Below, piece after piece: positions 1 through 11,203 of a stretch of DNA of 64,000 nucleotides. Both the position numbers and the translations under genes were made by a program. Source of the DNA: Flavobacterium sp. CG_23.5 (GTDB taxonomy: Bacteria > Bacteroidota > Bacteroidia > Flavobacteriales > Flavobacteriaceae); assembly GCF_017875765.1 (NCBI RefSeq), contig NZ_JAGGNA010000001.1:1247501-1311500 (forward strand), read 5' to 3'. Position 1 is the stretch's first letter, and each line of letters starts with the position of its first letter. The notes beneath the pieces are model-generated. The model was not told the origin of the DNA and did not search any database. It saw only the letters and a program-made list of their open reading frames with translations.

Positions 1-905
<905 letters not shown>

Positions 906-1095
906 ACCAATCTCGTTAATTAAAACGAGACCGTTTCTTTTACTTGTCTAATGATAAACAAGCAAAAAATGCTTTCTACTTTTTATTATTTTCTTATCTC
1001 AATATGTCAATGAACTTTAATAAGTATCAAGATTTTTGTATTAAGTATTAAGATTTATCTTGATACTTGGTACTTTTTTCTTTGTACTTCTTTTG

Positions 1096-1169
1096 TGGAG
1101 AATAACGGAGTCGAACCGTTGACCTCCTGCGTGCAAGGCAGGCGCTCTAGCCAGCTGAGCTAATCCCCC
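1096..1169 (-). tRNA. tRNA-Ala (anticodon TGC)
   Basis: On the minus strand a 74-nt cloverleaf begins GGGGGATTAGCTCAG and ends with the TTCGACTCC T-arm and an A discriminator. The acceptor stem pairs over seven positions with two G-U pairs. The anticodon loop contains TGC. No CCA is encoded. It lies in the 16S-23S spacer, as usual in Bacteroidota rRNA operons. Confidence 0.96.
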
Positions 1170-1316
1170 AATCTTTTTTAATTATGAATTGTGAATTATG
1201 AATTATGAATTAATGTAATTCGTAATCTTTCAACCCTAGAATTTCCTTTGAATCTATTTATATGAACTTTTTATTCTCAATTCGTAATTCATAATTCTGA
1301 ATTCGTAATTGTTTTG

Positions 1317-1390
1317 TTGTCTCGGACAGACTCGAACTGTCGACCCCTACATTATCAGTGTAATACTCTAACCAGCTGAGCTACGAGACA
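1317..1390 (-). tRNA. tRNA-Ile (anticodon GAT)
   Basis: On the minus strand a 74-nt cloverleaf starts TGTCTCGTAGCTCAG. It has anticodon GAT, a perfect five-pair T-stem around TTCGAGT and a seven-pair acceptor stem, with A as discriminator. CCA is not encoded. It sits between 16S and tRNA-Ala. The short A/T repeats (aattatgaatt types) on both sides belong to the spacer and show no further gene. Confidence 0.96.
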
Positions 1391-1605
1391 AGGTGATTTC
1401 TGATTTTTGATTGTTGATTCCTGATTTTTGATGTTTTCACATCTTAAATCCCAAATCTTAAATCTTAAATCCTAAATCGTTATCTTTAACTTAAATTGTA
1501 TTATTTGAACTAACAGCAAGAGTAATATAATGTCTTTATTTGTTTCCACTTCGACTTTTCGTCTTCTTTCCCTAGCGTGTATTACTACTAACACTAAGGC
1601 TCTAG

Positions 1606-3118
<1,513 letters not shown>

Positions 3119-3348
3119 TATATTGTGTGAGTTCGGATAAATCCGTTCTCTTTGTTTATTTGACTGAAGTCTCTAGTGGTTTTTTCAAATCTTTCGATTC
3201 TATTACTCTTTATTATTTGTCTCGCCTTTCGGACGAGACGGCTGTCAATTCAATATGTCTAGGAACGTGTTCTTCTTTTTTTAAACCGAATTTATTTCAG
3301 TTTCTTTGCCGTGATTCAAACTACTTAAAGTATCTCTCAAAGCGGGTG

Positions 3349-3380
3349 CAAAAGTGCAACTTCTTTTCTAATCTCGCAAG
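3349..3380 (-). promoter_or_regulatory. rRNA operon promoter copy 1 (proximal)
   Basis: On the minus strand CTTG is followed after 20 nt by CACTTTTG and then CACCCGC. This resembles the Bacteroidota sigma-A promoter (TTG about 19 nt before TAnnTTTG), with C instead of T at the first -7 position. It is the most proximal of three equally spaced similar units upstream of 16S. Confidence 0.65.
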
Positions 3381-3473
3381 AAAAATTTAAAGTTTTTTTT
3401 GAAGATTTAAAACCTCCATTTCTTTATCTTTTCTTACCAGTCTTTCAAGGAACTTTGCATGTTTTGCGGGGTG

Positions 3474-3505
3474 CAAAAGTAATAATCAAAATCAAATCTC
3501 ACAAG
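3474..3505 (-). promoter_or_regulatory. rRNA operon promoter copy 2
   Basis: On the minus strand CTTG, 20 nt, TACTTTTG, then CACCCCGC. The -7 box fits TAnnTTTG exactly. The unit lies 125 nt upstream of copy 1, and the sequence just downstream (tctttcaaggaactt on the plus strand) resembles that at copy 3. Confidence 0.75.
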
Positions 3506-3597
3506 CTTTTTTTGATTTATTTTTAGAAATAATTTCTAATTCTAAACCCTATACTCACTTGCCAATCTTTTAATGAACTTATTCGCTGTTGCGGGTG

Positions 3598-3629
3598 CAA
3601 AAGTACCACCTTTATCGCGTTATTCAAGC
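3598..3629 (-). promoter_or_regulatory. rRNA operon promoter copy 3 (distal)
   Basis: On the minus strand CTTG, 19 nt, TACTTTTTG, then CACCCGC. The -7 box has one extra T, but the distance from the end of CTTG to the end of TTTG stays 28 nt, as in the other two copies. It lies 124 nt upstream of copy 2. Confidence 0.65.
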
Positions 3630-3720
3630 TTTTTTAAACCTTTTTTTTGTCGTTTTCTTAATGTTTGCTTTAAAGCGCTGAAAACGTGAATTTTGAAAGA
3701 AAAAGTTTTTCAGCTCCCCT

Positions 3721-3745
3721 CCCGATCCCGAAACTTCGGGACGGG
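3721..3745. repeat. G+C-rich hairpin in the rRNA-thrS spacer
   Basis: The sequence forms a near-perfect stem around CCCGAAACTTCGGG in otherwise A/T-rich DNA. It is not followed by a T-tract, so it is probably a repeat-type hairpin and not a terminator. The rest of 3630-4113 holds only this hairpin and the dispersed repeat at 3940-4026. Confidence 0.5.
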
Positions 3746-3939
3746 ACTCACCCACGAAAAGGATGACTTTATCAGCAAAAACCGTCGATATCATTATATA
3801 TAGGTAGTGGAAATAAAGTATTCTAAATAAATGCTCCGCTCCTATATATAAGGTAACAAATGAATACTAGTCAATGAAATCTCTCCTTTGTCGAAATGAC
3901 AAAGTCGATAAAACAAGAAAGAACAAGATAAAACATGAC

Positions 3940-4026
3940 GCCCTAGCCCCGATAGCAGTAAAAATCCTTTTATCGAGTTTCTTTGACGAGAGAAAAGATT
4001 GAAACGAATAGCGGGAAATAGCTCCC
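3940..4026. repeat. Dispersed intergenic repeat, copy A
   Basis: It runs from a gccctagcccc-like end through aaaaatcctttt to gcgggaaatagctcc. The reverse complement of the repeat at 21341-21450 matches both ends and the middle, and the copy at 34035-34176 shares the central part. The centre contains imperfect inverted repeats. No coding capacity is seen. Confidence 0.6.
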
Positions 4027-4113
4027 ATATAAAAATACTGTTCTTTTTTAACTACTATATAATGAGTGTTGTTTTTGTTTTACACCTATATAGTAACAAA
4101 CCTTACATATATA

Positions 4114-4144
4114 TTGTATGTGTTTTCGTAATCCTTTATATTTG
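4114..4144 (+). promoter_or_regulatory. Promoter of the thrS-infC-rpmI-rplT cluster
   Basis: TTG at 4114-4116 and TATATTTG at 4137-4144 are 20 nt apart, an exact match to the Bacteroidota pattern. The expected start of transcription, a few bases after the -7 box, leaves a leader of only about 15 nt before the thrS ATG. Confidence 0.75.
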
Positions 4145-4164
4145 CATTCTTAAAATATCAAACA

Positions 4165-6111
4165 ATGATTAAGATTACTTTGCCCGATGGGTCAGTTAGA
4201 GAGTATGCTTCAGGGGTAACTCCCATGGATGTTGCTAAAAGCATTAGTGAAGGATTTGCCAGAAATGTAATTTCGGCTTCTTTCAATGGTACAACTGTTG
4301 AAACTACAACTCCTTTGACGACGGATGGCAGTCTTATATTATATACATGGAATGACGAAGGCGGAAAAAAGGCATTCTGGCATTCTACTTCTCACGTAAT
4401 GGCGCAGGTTCTGGAGGAAATGTATCCAGGAATAAAATTAACCCTTGGACCACCAATCTCGAATGGGTTTTACTATGACGTAGATTTTGAAGATCAAAAA
4501 ATCACAGATGCTGACTTCAAGAAAATTGAGGATCGCGTTCTTGAGATTTCTAGAGGAAAACATGAATTTAAACTTCGTCCTGTTTCCAAAGCAGACGCAT
4601 TAGAGCTATACAAAGACAATGTTTATAAAACAGAATTAATCACGAATCTGGAAGACGGCACAATCACGTTTTGTGATCATGATACTTTTACTGACTTATG
4701 TCGTGGTGGTCATATTCCGAATACTGGAATTATCAAGGCGATGAAAATCATGAGTGTTGCAGGTGCTTACTGGCGTGGTGATGAAAAAAATAAGCAATTG
4801 ACACGCGTTTACGGTACTTCGTTTCCGAAACAAAAAGATTTGACGGAATACTTATTACTACTGGAAGAAGCAAAACGTCGTGATCACAGAAAACTGGGTA
4901 AAGAGCTTGAACTGTTTGCTTTTTCAGCAAAAGTAGGTCAAGGACTTCCGTTGTGGTTGCCAAAAGGCGCTGCACTTCGTGACAGATTAGAGCAGTTTTT
5001 GAAAAAAGCACAAAAGAAAGCAGGTTACGAACAAGTAGTTACTCCACATATTGGTCAAAAAGAATTATATGTAACTTCTGGTCATTATGCAAAATATGGT
5101 GCCGATAGCTTCCAACCGATAAGCACTCCGGCTGAAGGGGAAGAATTTCTATTGAAACCAATGAATTGCCCACATCACTGTGAAATATATAATGTAAGAC
5201 CTTGGTCATACAAAGATTTACCAAAACGTTATGCTGAATTTGGTACTGTATACAGATACGAACAAAGTGGAGAGCTGCATGGCTTAACACGCGTTCGTGG
5301 GTTTACTCAGGATGATGCCCATATCTTTTGTACGCCAGATCAGCTTGACGAGGAATTTAAGAAAGTAATTGATTTAGTACTCTACGTGTTTTCTTCATTA
5401 GGATTCGAGAACTTCACCGCTCAGATTTCACTAAGAGATAAAGAAAACAGGGATAAATATATAGGTTCTGATGAAAACTGGGAAAAAGCAGAAAATGCGA
5501 TTATTAACGCTGCTAAAGATAAAAACCTAGATACTGTTGTTGAATATGGCGAAGCTGCTTTCTATGGTCCAAAATTGGACTTCATGGTAAAAGATGCTTT
5601 GGGTAGACAATGGCAATTAGGAACAATTCAAGTAGATTACAACCTGCCTGAACGTTTTGATTTGACCTACAAAGGTTCTGATAACGAATTACATAGACCT
5701 GTAATGATTCACCGTGCGCCTTTTGGTTCAATGGAACGTTTTATTGCTATATTATTAGAGCACACTGCAGGAAATTTCCCGCTTTGGTTGATGCCGGAAC
5801 AGGCTATTATATTGTCTTTGAGTGAGAAATATGAAATATATGCGAAAAAAGTTTTAGATTTGCTAGAAAATCACGAAATTCGCGCCCTCGTTGACAACAG
5901 AAGTGAGACAATAGGCAAGAAAATTAGAGACGCTGAAATGCAAAAAATCCCGTTTATGCTGATTGTAGGCGAGGAAGAAGAGAAAAACGGCACTATTTCT
6001 ATCCGTCGCCATGGACAGGAAGGAAAAGGCAACATCAGCGTTACGATTGAAGAGTTTGCTGCAATAGTGGACGAAGAAATCAAAAAAACATTAAAAGTAT
6101 TTACAGTTTAA
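4165..6111 (+). CDS. thrS: Threonine--tRNA ligase
   Basis: The 648-residue protein has the normal length for bacterial ThrRS. It attaches threonine to tRNA-Thr in the cytoplasm. The N-terminal TGS domain (about 1-60) is followed by the editing domain with the HSTSH metal motif near residue 72. The class II catalytic core has [10 protein letters not shown] (motif 1/2 region) and [13 protein letters not shown] (motif 3), and the C-terminal anticodon-binding domain begins around residue 545. The ATG at 4165 follows a well-formed promoter, and the product begins [10 protein letters not shown] as expected for a TGS domain. It heads the cluster with infC, rpmI and rplT, a common bacterial arrangement. 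Confidence 0.97.
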   Translation: MIKITLPDGSVREYASGVTPMDVAKSISEGFARNVISASFNGTTVETTTPLTTDGSLILYTWNDEGGKKAFWHSTSHVMAQVLEEMYPGIKLTLGPPISNGFYYDVDFEDQKITDADFKKIEDRVLEISRGKHEFKLRPVSKADALELYKDNVYKTELITNLEDGTITFCDHDTFTDLCRGGHIPNTGIIKAMKIMSVAGAYWRGDEKNKQLTRVYGTSFPKQKDLTEYLLLLEEAKRRDHRKLGKELELFAFSAKVGQGLPLWLPKGAALRDRLEQFLKKAQKKAGYEQVVTPHIGQKELYVTSGHYAKYGADSFQPISTPAEGEEFLLKPMNCPHHCEIYNVRPWSYKDLPKRYAEFGTVYRYEQSGELHGLTRVRGFTQDDAHIFCTPDQLDEEFKKVIDLVLYVFSSLGFENFTAQISLRDKENRDKYIGSDENWEKAENAIINAAKDKNLDTVVEYGEAAFYGPKLDFMVKDALGRQWQLGTIQVDYNLPERFDLTYKGSDNELHRPVMIHRAPFGSMERFIAILLEHTAGNFPLWLMPEQAIILSLSEKYEIYAKKVLDLLENHEIRALVDNRSETIGKKIRDAEMQKIPFMLIVGEEEEKNGTISIRRHGQEGKGNISVTIEEFAAIVDEEIKKTLKVFTV

Positions 6112-6127
6112 CTTAAATTATAAAGTC

Positions 6128-6685
6128 ATAGCAATAAGAAGCAACAGAGGTTATCAACCTCGCGTAGAAAAAAAGGATGCACACAGAATAAACAATCTTA
6201 TTCGTGGTGTACAAGAAGTACGTCTTGTAGGTGAAAATATTGAGCCAGGAGTTTTTAAACTTTCTGAAGCTCTAAGATTAGCTGATCAATTTGAATTAGA
6301 TCTAGTTGAGATTTCGCCTAATGCAGAGCCACCGGTTTGTAAAATCATGGATTACAAGAAATTTGTTTACGAACAAAAGAAACGTGATAAAATTCTAAAA
6401 GCGAAATCTACGCAAGTAGTCGTTAAAGAAATTCGTTTTGGTCCTCAAACTGATGAGCATGATTATGAGTTTAAAAGAAAGAATGCTGAGAAATTCTTGA
6501 AAGAAGGTGCAAAATTGAAAGCTTTTGTATTCTTTAAAGGACGTTCAATTATCTACAAAGATCAAGGTCAAATCTTATTATTGAGATTAGCGACAGATTT
6601 AGAAGAATTTGGTAAAGTGGAAGCGATGCCGGTTCTTGAAGGAAAGAGAATGATTATGTTCATTGCTCCGAAGAAAAAGAAGTAA
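6128..6685 (+). CDS. infC: Translation initiation factor IF-3, with ATA start
   Basis: The reading frame gives an IF-3 of 185 residues: an N-terminal domain with [20 protein letters not shown], the linker region around [13 protein letters not shown], and the C-terminal domain with [16 protein letters not shown]-3 binds the 30S subunit and checks initiation codons. No ATG, GTG or TTG precedes the conserved N-terminus. The codon at the expected first position is ATA (6128-6130), 16 nt after the thrS stop. The first internal ATG is at 6347 and would delete the whole N-terminal domain. Rare start codons are a known autoregulatory device of infC (ATT in E. coli), so ATA is the likely start. Confidence 0.9.
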   Translation: MAIRSNRGYQPRVEKKDAHRINNLIRGVQEVRLVGENIEPGVFKLSEALRLADQFELDLVEISPNAEPPVCKIMDYKKFVYEQKKRDKILKAKSTQVVVKEIRFGPQTDEHDYEFKRKNAEKFLKEGAKLKAFVFFKGRSIIYKDQGQILLLRLATDLEEFGKVEAMPVLEGKRMIMFIAPKKKK

Positions 6686-6693
6686 GCAGTTAG

Positions 6694-6740
6694 CAGTCTC
6701 TGTTTTCAGTTTTCAGACTGTAAACTGAAAACAGAGACTG
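6694..6740. repeat. Perfect 19-bp inverted repeat between infC and rpmI
   Basis: The arm at 6694-6712 (cagtctctgttttcagttt) is exactly complementary to 6722-6740, with a 9-nt loop. No T-tract follows, so it is not a standard terminator. It may set mRNA stability or relative expression of infC and rpmI, or be a species-specific hairpin repeat. Confidence 0.6.
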
Positions 6741-6788
6741 AAAACTAAAAAATAAGTAAGTAAGAATAAATTAAAACACTAGGAAAAA

Positions 6789-6986
6789 ATGCCTAAAATG
6801 AAAACCAAATCTAGCGCCAAGAAACGTTTTAAAGTTACTGGTTCTGGAAAGATTAAAAGAAAGCACGCTTTTAAAAGTCACATCTTGACTAAAAAATCTA
6901 AAAAACGTAAATTAGCTTTGACACATTCAGCGCTAGTTCACAAAACGGATATGAAAAGCATCAAACAACAATTAAGAATTATCTAA
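6789..6986 (+). CDS. rpmI: 50S ribosomal protein L35 (bL35)
   Basis: The 65-residue, very basic protein has the L35 signature: start [20 protein letters not shown], then [19 protein letters not shown]. It is a structural protein of the large ribosomal subunit. It lies 103 nt after infC and 149 nt before rplT in the usual order. Start and length match the family, and no alternative start fits better. Confidence 0.97.
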   Translation: MPKMKTKSSAKKRFKVTGSGKIKRKHAFKSHILTKKSKKRKLALTHSALVHKTDMKSIKQQLRII

Positions 6987-7135
6987 TAAAAGTATCAAGT
7001 CTTGAGAATTAAGTATTAAGACAAAAGCTTATAGATTTTCTTTAGGTTAAAAAAATTTAAAATAACCTTGGAGTAAGGCCTTTAAGTTCTCTTGATTCAA
7101 TTCGGGACGCCTGCTACAAAAAAACAATAAAAATT

Positions 7136-7480
7136 ATGCCAAGAGCGGTAAATTCAGTTGCTAAAAGAGCAAGAAGAAAAAAAATAATGAAGCAAGCCAA
7201 AGGTTTCTTTGGTCGTCGTAAAAACGTTTGGACAGTTGCTAAGAATGCGGTAGAGAAAGCAATGTGCTACGCTTACCGTGACAGAAAAGTGAACAAAAGA
7301 AATTTCCGTGCTTTATGGATTCAACGTATCAACGCTGGAGCTAGATTGGAAGGAATGTCTTATTCACAATTCATGGGTAAAGTAAAAGCTAACGGAATCG
7401 AATTGAACCGTAAAGTTCTTGCAGATTTAGCTATGAACCACCCTGAAGCTTTCAAAGCTGTACTTAATAAAGTAAAATAA
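7136..7480 (+). CDS. rplT: 50S ribosomal protein L20 (bL20)
   Basis: The 114-residue basic protein starts [24 protein letters not shown] and continues with the conserved [22 protein letters not shown] block. It binds 23S rRNA early in 50S assembly. In other bacteria L20 represses its own operon by binding a leader RNA. The 149-nt gap after rpmI could hold such a structure, but I could not establish a fold. It is the last gene before a strong terminator. Confidence 0.97.
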   Translation: MPRAVNSVAKRARRKKIMKQAKGFFGRRKNVWTVAKNAVEKAMCYAYRDRKVNKRNFRALWIQRINAGARLEGMSYSQFMGKVKANGIELNRKVLADLAMNHPEAFKAVLNKVK

Positions 7481-7519
7481 ACGTTTTATCAACTCAATTT
7501 AGATTACTTACTTATATAG

Positions 7520-7551
7520 AAACCTCAATCGAAAGATTGGGGTTTTTTTTT
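7520..7551 (+). terminator. Rho-independent terminator after rplT
   Basis: AACCTCAATC, loop GAAA, GATTGGGGTT (ten pairs, one G-U), followed by a run of T. It lies 40 nt after the rplT stop and closes the thrS cluster. Confidence 0.9.
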
Positions 7552-7966
7552 GAATAATTTTGGCGCGCCTTGGCCAAAAAGGCGGATCACGCTGTTCGTT
7601 GTATTCGCCATTTACAAACCTACGACTGTACCTTGTTTTACAAAATCGCGAGTTGCCGCTGCCATAGCTCATGCAATCAATGAAATATCTAAAATTTTAT
7701 AAAAAGTATAAAAACCAAATATTCATATAATATATTGAATATCAGATATATATATTTTAATTTTTAAAATTTATTTTTTATCTTTATATCAGTTTAATGC
7801 TTTTCATTAAGTAAAAGAAAGCCAATACTTTCAAAATCCTCACCATTTTGATTGTTACAGATGAGATGATAATTGAGGGGATCCAGAATTCAGTTACGCT
7901 ACAAAAAAAATAAAGCTCCATTCGATACCTACAATAAATAAAAGTCCTTATAACTCTAATTTAAAA
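7552..7966. other. Non-coding gap after the ribosomal protein cluster
   Basis: This stretch of 415 nt has a short G+C-richer, palindromic beginning (tggcgcgccttggcca) and a very A/T-rich remainder. No open frame with recognisable similarity, RNA gene or clear promoter is seen. Confidence 0.5.
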
Positions 7967-8485
7967 ATGGAAAAAATGAAAAAACTATTCTTATTAGGAT
8001 TTGCAACAATCCTTTTCGTAGCATGTAAACAAGAAGTACGCTACACACAAAAATCTGCAGAAATTGACACCTATAAAAAAGTTATGGAGGATTACAAAAA
8101 CCAAAACTGGGAAGATTATCCAAAACACTACGCAGATACAGCAAAAGTAATGAGTAATGTAACCCGAAAAAAAGCTCTAACGGTGGCGCAAGCCATTGAA
8201 AAAAGCAAAGAAGATGCAAAATTATTTACTTGGGTTGTAAAAGATGATGATTACGAAATGGTGGTAACTGACAAAGGTGAAACTTGGGTTAACTATTGGG
8301 GTTTATGGACAGGAACATTAAAATCCACCAAAAAAGTTTATGAAATTCCTTTTCATAATACAGCACGATTTATCGATGGTAAAATTGTTCAAGAAAATGG
8401 CTATTGGAATAATTCAGAAATTGTAACCGATATGTTATCAGTGGCTAAAACTCCTACTTCTGAAACTACTAAAACACAAAAATAA
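7967..8485 (+). CDS. NTF2-like lipoprotein of unknown role
   Basis: The 172-residue protein begins MEKMKKLFLLGFATILFVAC, a lipoprotein signal whose lipidated Cys is at about residue 20. The mature part (YKKVMEDYKNQNWEDYPKHYADTAKV...) has the helix-then-sheet pattern of the SnoaL/NTF2-like fold, often a small-molecule pocket or steroid-isomerase-like scaffold. MEK or MKK three codons later could be the start. Two other exported NTF2-like proteins lie within 2.5 kb (9548 and 10128). The substrate is unknown, and no catalytic residue can be assigned with confidence. Confidence 0.7.
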   Translation: MEKMKKLFLLGFATILFVACKQEVRYTQKSAEIDTYKKVMEDYKNQNWEDYPKHYADTAKVMSNVTRKKALTVAQAIEKSKEDAKLFTWVVKDDDYEMVVTDKGETWVNYWGLWTGTLKSTKKVYEIPFHNTARFIDGKIVQENGYWNNSEIVTDMLSVAKTPTSETTKTQK

Positions 8486-8547
8486 TTATTAATTCCAAAA
8501 CTGTTCATGATAAAGAGGTGAATAGGTTTATTTTTAAATTTAATTTT

Positions 8548-9465
8548 ATGAAAAAAGTAGGCATCATTGGTGGTGCAGGATCCATAGGAAGAGATATCAC
8601 CAAGGCATTTTTAGACAATGGTTTTGTAGTCAAATTATCGGCAACAGGTAGTACTCGTAAGGATAAATGGTACTAAATAACGCAAAGAATTTATACATCA
8701 GCAAGGCGAATGTGGAATAAAAGACGATTTTACTGGATTTTGTTTCAGATTGTGATATTGTCATTCACGGTGGATTGCCCTTTATTTTGGACGTTCATGA
8801 TCTAAAAACCGAATTATTTGATCCAACTATAAACGGAACCGAAAATATTCTGGAAGACATTAAAAAACAAATCCGGAATTGAGAAATTAGTTTTTATTGC
8901 TTCGGTCGCAGCTTGGAATACTAATTTTCCATTGCCAGCAGGAGGAAAAAGTTTTACAGATGCTTTTGACGAAAGCGATACCAAATTTACAAGTTATGAA
9001 AGTCATCCGTATGCGCAAGCTAAGTTTATGCCAACGAAAAGGTCGAAAAATTCATTAACGATAATAGCCCTATATCTTTCGAAATCAGTTCGGTTTCGCC
9101 TGTTTTTGTCGGTGGAAAATCAATGTCAAATCGAGAAGATTCCGCTTCCACTTGATTACAGTTTTAGATAAAAAAAAATAGCACCAGATTCATTTGTACA
9201 AGCGTTATACGACAACGATGTGGCTTTTGCCATCGTAAATGTTGAAGTTGTTGCTCAAGCTAATTGTAAAACAGCCATTACCAAATGATTGCACGGGAAG
9301 AATTATTTGTTGAGTAGCGAAACTTATTCTATATCCGCAATGAATATGCTGCTTAATCTAGAAGAACCAATCGAAAAATCAAGCATTATTTATAAAAATG
9401 ATTTGGCAAAGAAGGATTTGAGAGTCCAATTTAAACAGACAAAAGAAACATTGCACAATTACTGA
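8548..9465 (+). pseudogene. Decayed NAD-dependent epimerase/dehydrogenase
   Basis: The frame opens with MKKVGIIGGAGSIGRDITKAF, a clear Rossmann dinucleotide motif (GGAGSIG). It is then broken by a stop near 8675 and by several frameshifts. Further pieces in other frames still read as this family: DCDIVIHGGLPFILDVHDLK near 8755, EKLVFIASVAAWNTNFPLPA near 8890, and ALYDNDVAFAIVNVE near 9210. Together they cover the usual length of a 310-residue reductase/epimerase. The gene is dead by multiple lesions, so sequencing error cannot explain it. It lies between NTF2-like genes that may once have formed one functional group with it. Confidence 0.8.
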
Positions 9466-9547
9466 AACTGAAACCAAAGTAGCCGAAAATTAAATAGAAA
9501 AAGTAAAAAAGTGCGGCGTCAGCACGATAATCACTGACAAAATTAAA

Positions 9548-10030
9548 ATGAAAAACATATTATTTGGACTGGTTATACTTGGTATGACCATCTTGCCCTC
9601 CATTTCTAATGCACAAGGAAACAATCAACAAATTGCAGATGAAGTAATGAACATGGTTAAAGCACAATGGGCTGCTCAAGCCGCTGACCCAACCAATGCT
9701 GCTGAAATGGACAAAAACACTGCCGATGATTACACTGAATTTAATGCGAGTTTTGCCACACGCATTGATGGCAAAGCATTATCATCCAGATTAGCTGAAG
9801 CATCAGGAAAAGATCCGTCTCGTAGACTTGCTGCAGAAATGCTAAATCCTAAAGTACAAGTTTATGGTGACGTGGCGATTCTTTCCTATAATTTTGCTGG
9901 TGAAGTAAAAAACAAAGATGGCGAAGTTAAACCAACACGTGCAAAATCAACACGTGTGTATGCAAAAATAAATGGGAAATGGAAATTAGTGCATGCTAAT
10001 TTTGCTGCAGACCCAATGCCAAAGGACTAA
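9548..10030 (+). CDS. Secreted NTF2/SnoaL-like protein
   Basis: The 160-residue protein has a type I signal peptide (MKNILFGLVILGMTILPSISNAQG, cleavage after NA-Q). The mature part has the pattern of a DUF4440/SnoaL-like domain: an N-terminal helix with WAAQAADPTNAAEMDKNTADDYTEF, then strands including VYGDVAILSYNF and the C-terminal KINGKWKLVHANF typical of the family. It probably acts in the periplasm. Ligand or reaction is unknown. It follows the epimerase pseudogene by 82 nt and precedes a second secreted member by 97 nt. Confidence 0.75.
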   Translation: MKNILFGLVILGMTILPSISNAQGNNQQIADEVMNMVKAQWAAQAADPTNAAEMDKNTADDYTEFNASFATRIDGKALSSRLAEASGKDPSRRLAAEMLNPKVQVYGDVAILSYNFAGEVKNKDGEVKPTRAKSTRVYAKINGKWKLVHANFAADPMPKD

Positions 10031-10127
10031 AAAAACATCCTCTGCAAATCAATCTGTACCGAAGAATTGCACTTTGGCACAGATTGATTTTGCTTACTAA
10101 TTACTCAAACTAAAAAATTATTCAAAA

Positions 10128-10619
10128 ATGAAAAAATCAATCTTATTAACTTTAGCTTTTTTAAGCATAGCAACAGTGTTTGCTCAAGGTAAAAGAGAAG
10201 TTAAAAAAGCAACTTCAATGATTGAAAATATTGCAATTATTGACAACTTATACAAAGCATTTGCAACTGGTGATATTCCTACGGTTTTGGCTAGCATGGA
10301 TGCTAAAATTGTTTGGAATGAAGCTGAAGGAAATGCTTATGCTGATGGCAATCCCTACATTGGGCCGGAAGCTGTTTTAAATGGTATTTTTGCTCGTATA
10401 GGTGCAGAACATGAATACTTTACTCTTACCGATATTAAATTACACAACATGGATAATAATCAAGTATTGGCAACACTGCGATATAAAGCAAAACTTAAAA
10501 AAAATGGGACTGAATTTGATGCACAAGCAGCGCATCTTTGGTCTTTAAAAAACGGAAAAGTGATTGCATTTCAGCAATATGTTGATACAAAAAAATTAAA
10601 TGATGCAAACAGCAAATAA
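10128..10619 (+). CDS. Secreted SnoaL-like protein
   Basis: The 163-residue protein has a signal peptide (MKKSILLTLAFLSIATVFAQG). Its domain reads like SnoaL-type polyketide-cyclase/limonene-epoxide-hydrolase-like proteins: IIDNLYKAFATGDIPTVLASMDAKIVWNEAEGN, then GPEAVLNGIFARI and HLWSLKNGKVIAFQQYVDT. In this fold W-N-E and the C-terminal V-x-F-x-Q-Y block line a cavity. It is probably periplasmic, and no substrate can be named. With 7967 and 9548 it forms a trio of related exported proteins. Confidence 0.8.
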   Translation: MKKSILLTLAFLSIATVFAQGKREVKKATSMIENIAIIDNLYKAFATGDIPTVLASMDAKIVWNEAEGNAYADGNPYIGPEAVLNGIFARIGAEHEYFTLTDIKLHNMDNNQVLATLRYKAKLKKNGTEFDAQAAHLWSLKNGKVIAFQQYVDTKKLNDANSK

Positions 10620-10652
10620 TGACTTTAACTACTAATTATAACTTTATAATTT

Positions 10653-11000
10653 GTGCAAAAATCAATATTACTCCTGTTTTTATTTATAATTTGAGACTTC
10701 TTTTGGGATACAAGAAACAAGAACATTTATTTTTAATCCGATTGCATTATCAATAGAAGGCAGTGATAAAGCGATTCATTTTTAGAAAGAAGTACCGCAA
10801 CTCCACGAAATAACGAATCTCACGAAACTTAAAGGTATTCGCTGGTACTCCTTCACTGACGGAAATGAATTGTATCTATTTTCAATTCTTATAGCGCCCG
10901 TTAGCATAAATAAAGCATCATATTTTTCTTTACCAAAAGTAAATTTATAAGATTTTATAAACCGGCTTACGGTCCTTATAATCAAGTATTCTGATTGACC
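10653..11000 (+). pseudogene. Decayed secreted VOC (glyoxalase-like) protein
   Basis: A signal-peptide-like start (GTG or later, QKSILLLFLFII) is followed, after a frame change, by NPIALSIEGSDKAIHF, a stop codon, then KGIRWYSFTDGNELYLFSI and NKASYFSLPKVNL with another stop. The order and residues match VOC/glyoxalase-fold proteins. At least two stops and one frameshift are seen, and the C-terminal half is lost. It follows the SnoaL-like gene directly and probably belonged to the same group. Confidence 0.65.
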
Positions 11001-11080
11001 TCAAAAACTAAAACTGTTAGTAACCTTCGGGATGGTGTAAAACAAATTTTCTTATTAAATATGAACTTATTTCATATTCT

Positions 11081-11116
11081 AAAACCCCATTCGAAACTTT
11101 GGGGTATTTTGTTTTT
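11081..11116 (+). terminator. Terminator after the NTF2/VOC cluster
   Basis: AAAACCCCA pairs with TGGGGT-TTTT around a loop TTCGAAACT, followed by T-rich sequence. It separates the decayed gene from the kinase gene downstream. Confidence 0.65.
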
Positions 11117-11203
11117 AGAGGCTAAAAATTAAAGAAATTCTGTTTTAATTTTAAAACAGAGAAATCATTTTTGTATAATAATTAAAAATTGTATTTTCGA
11201 TGA

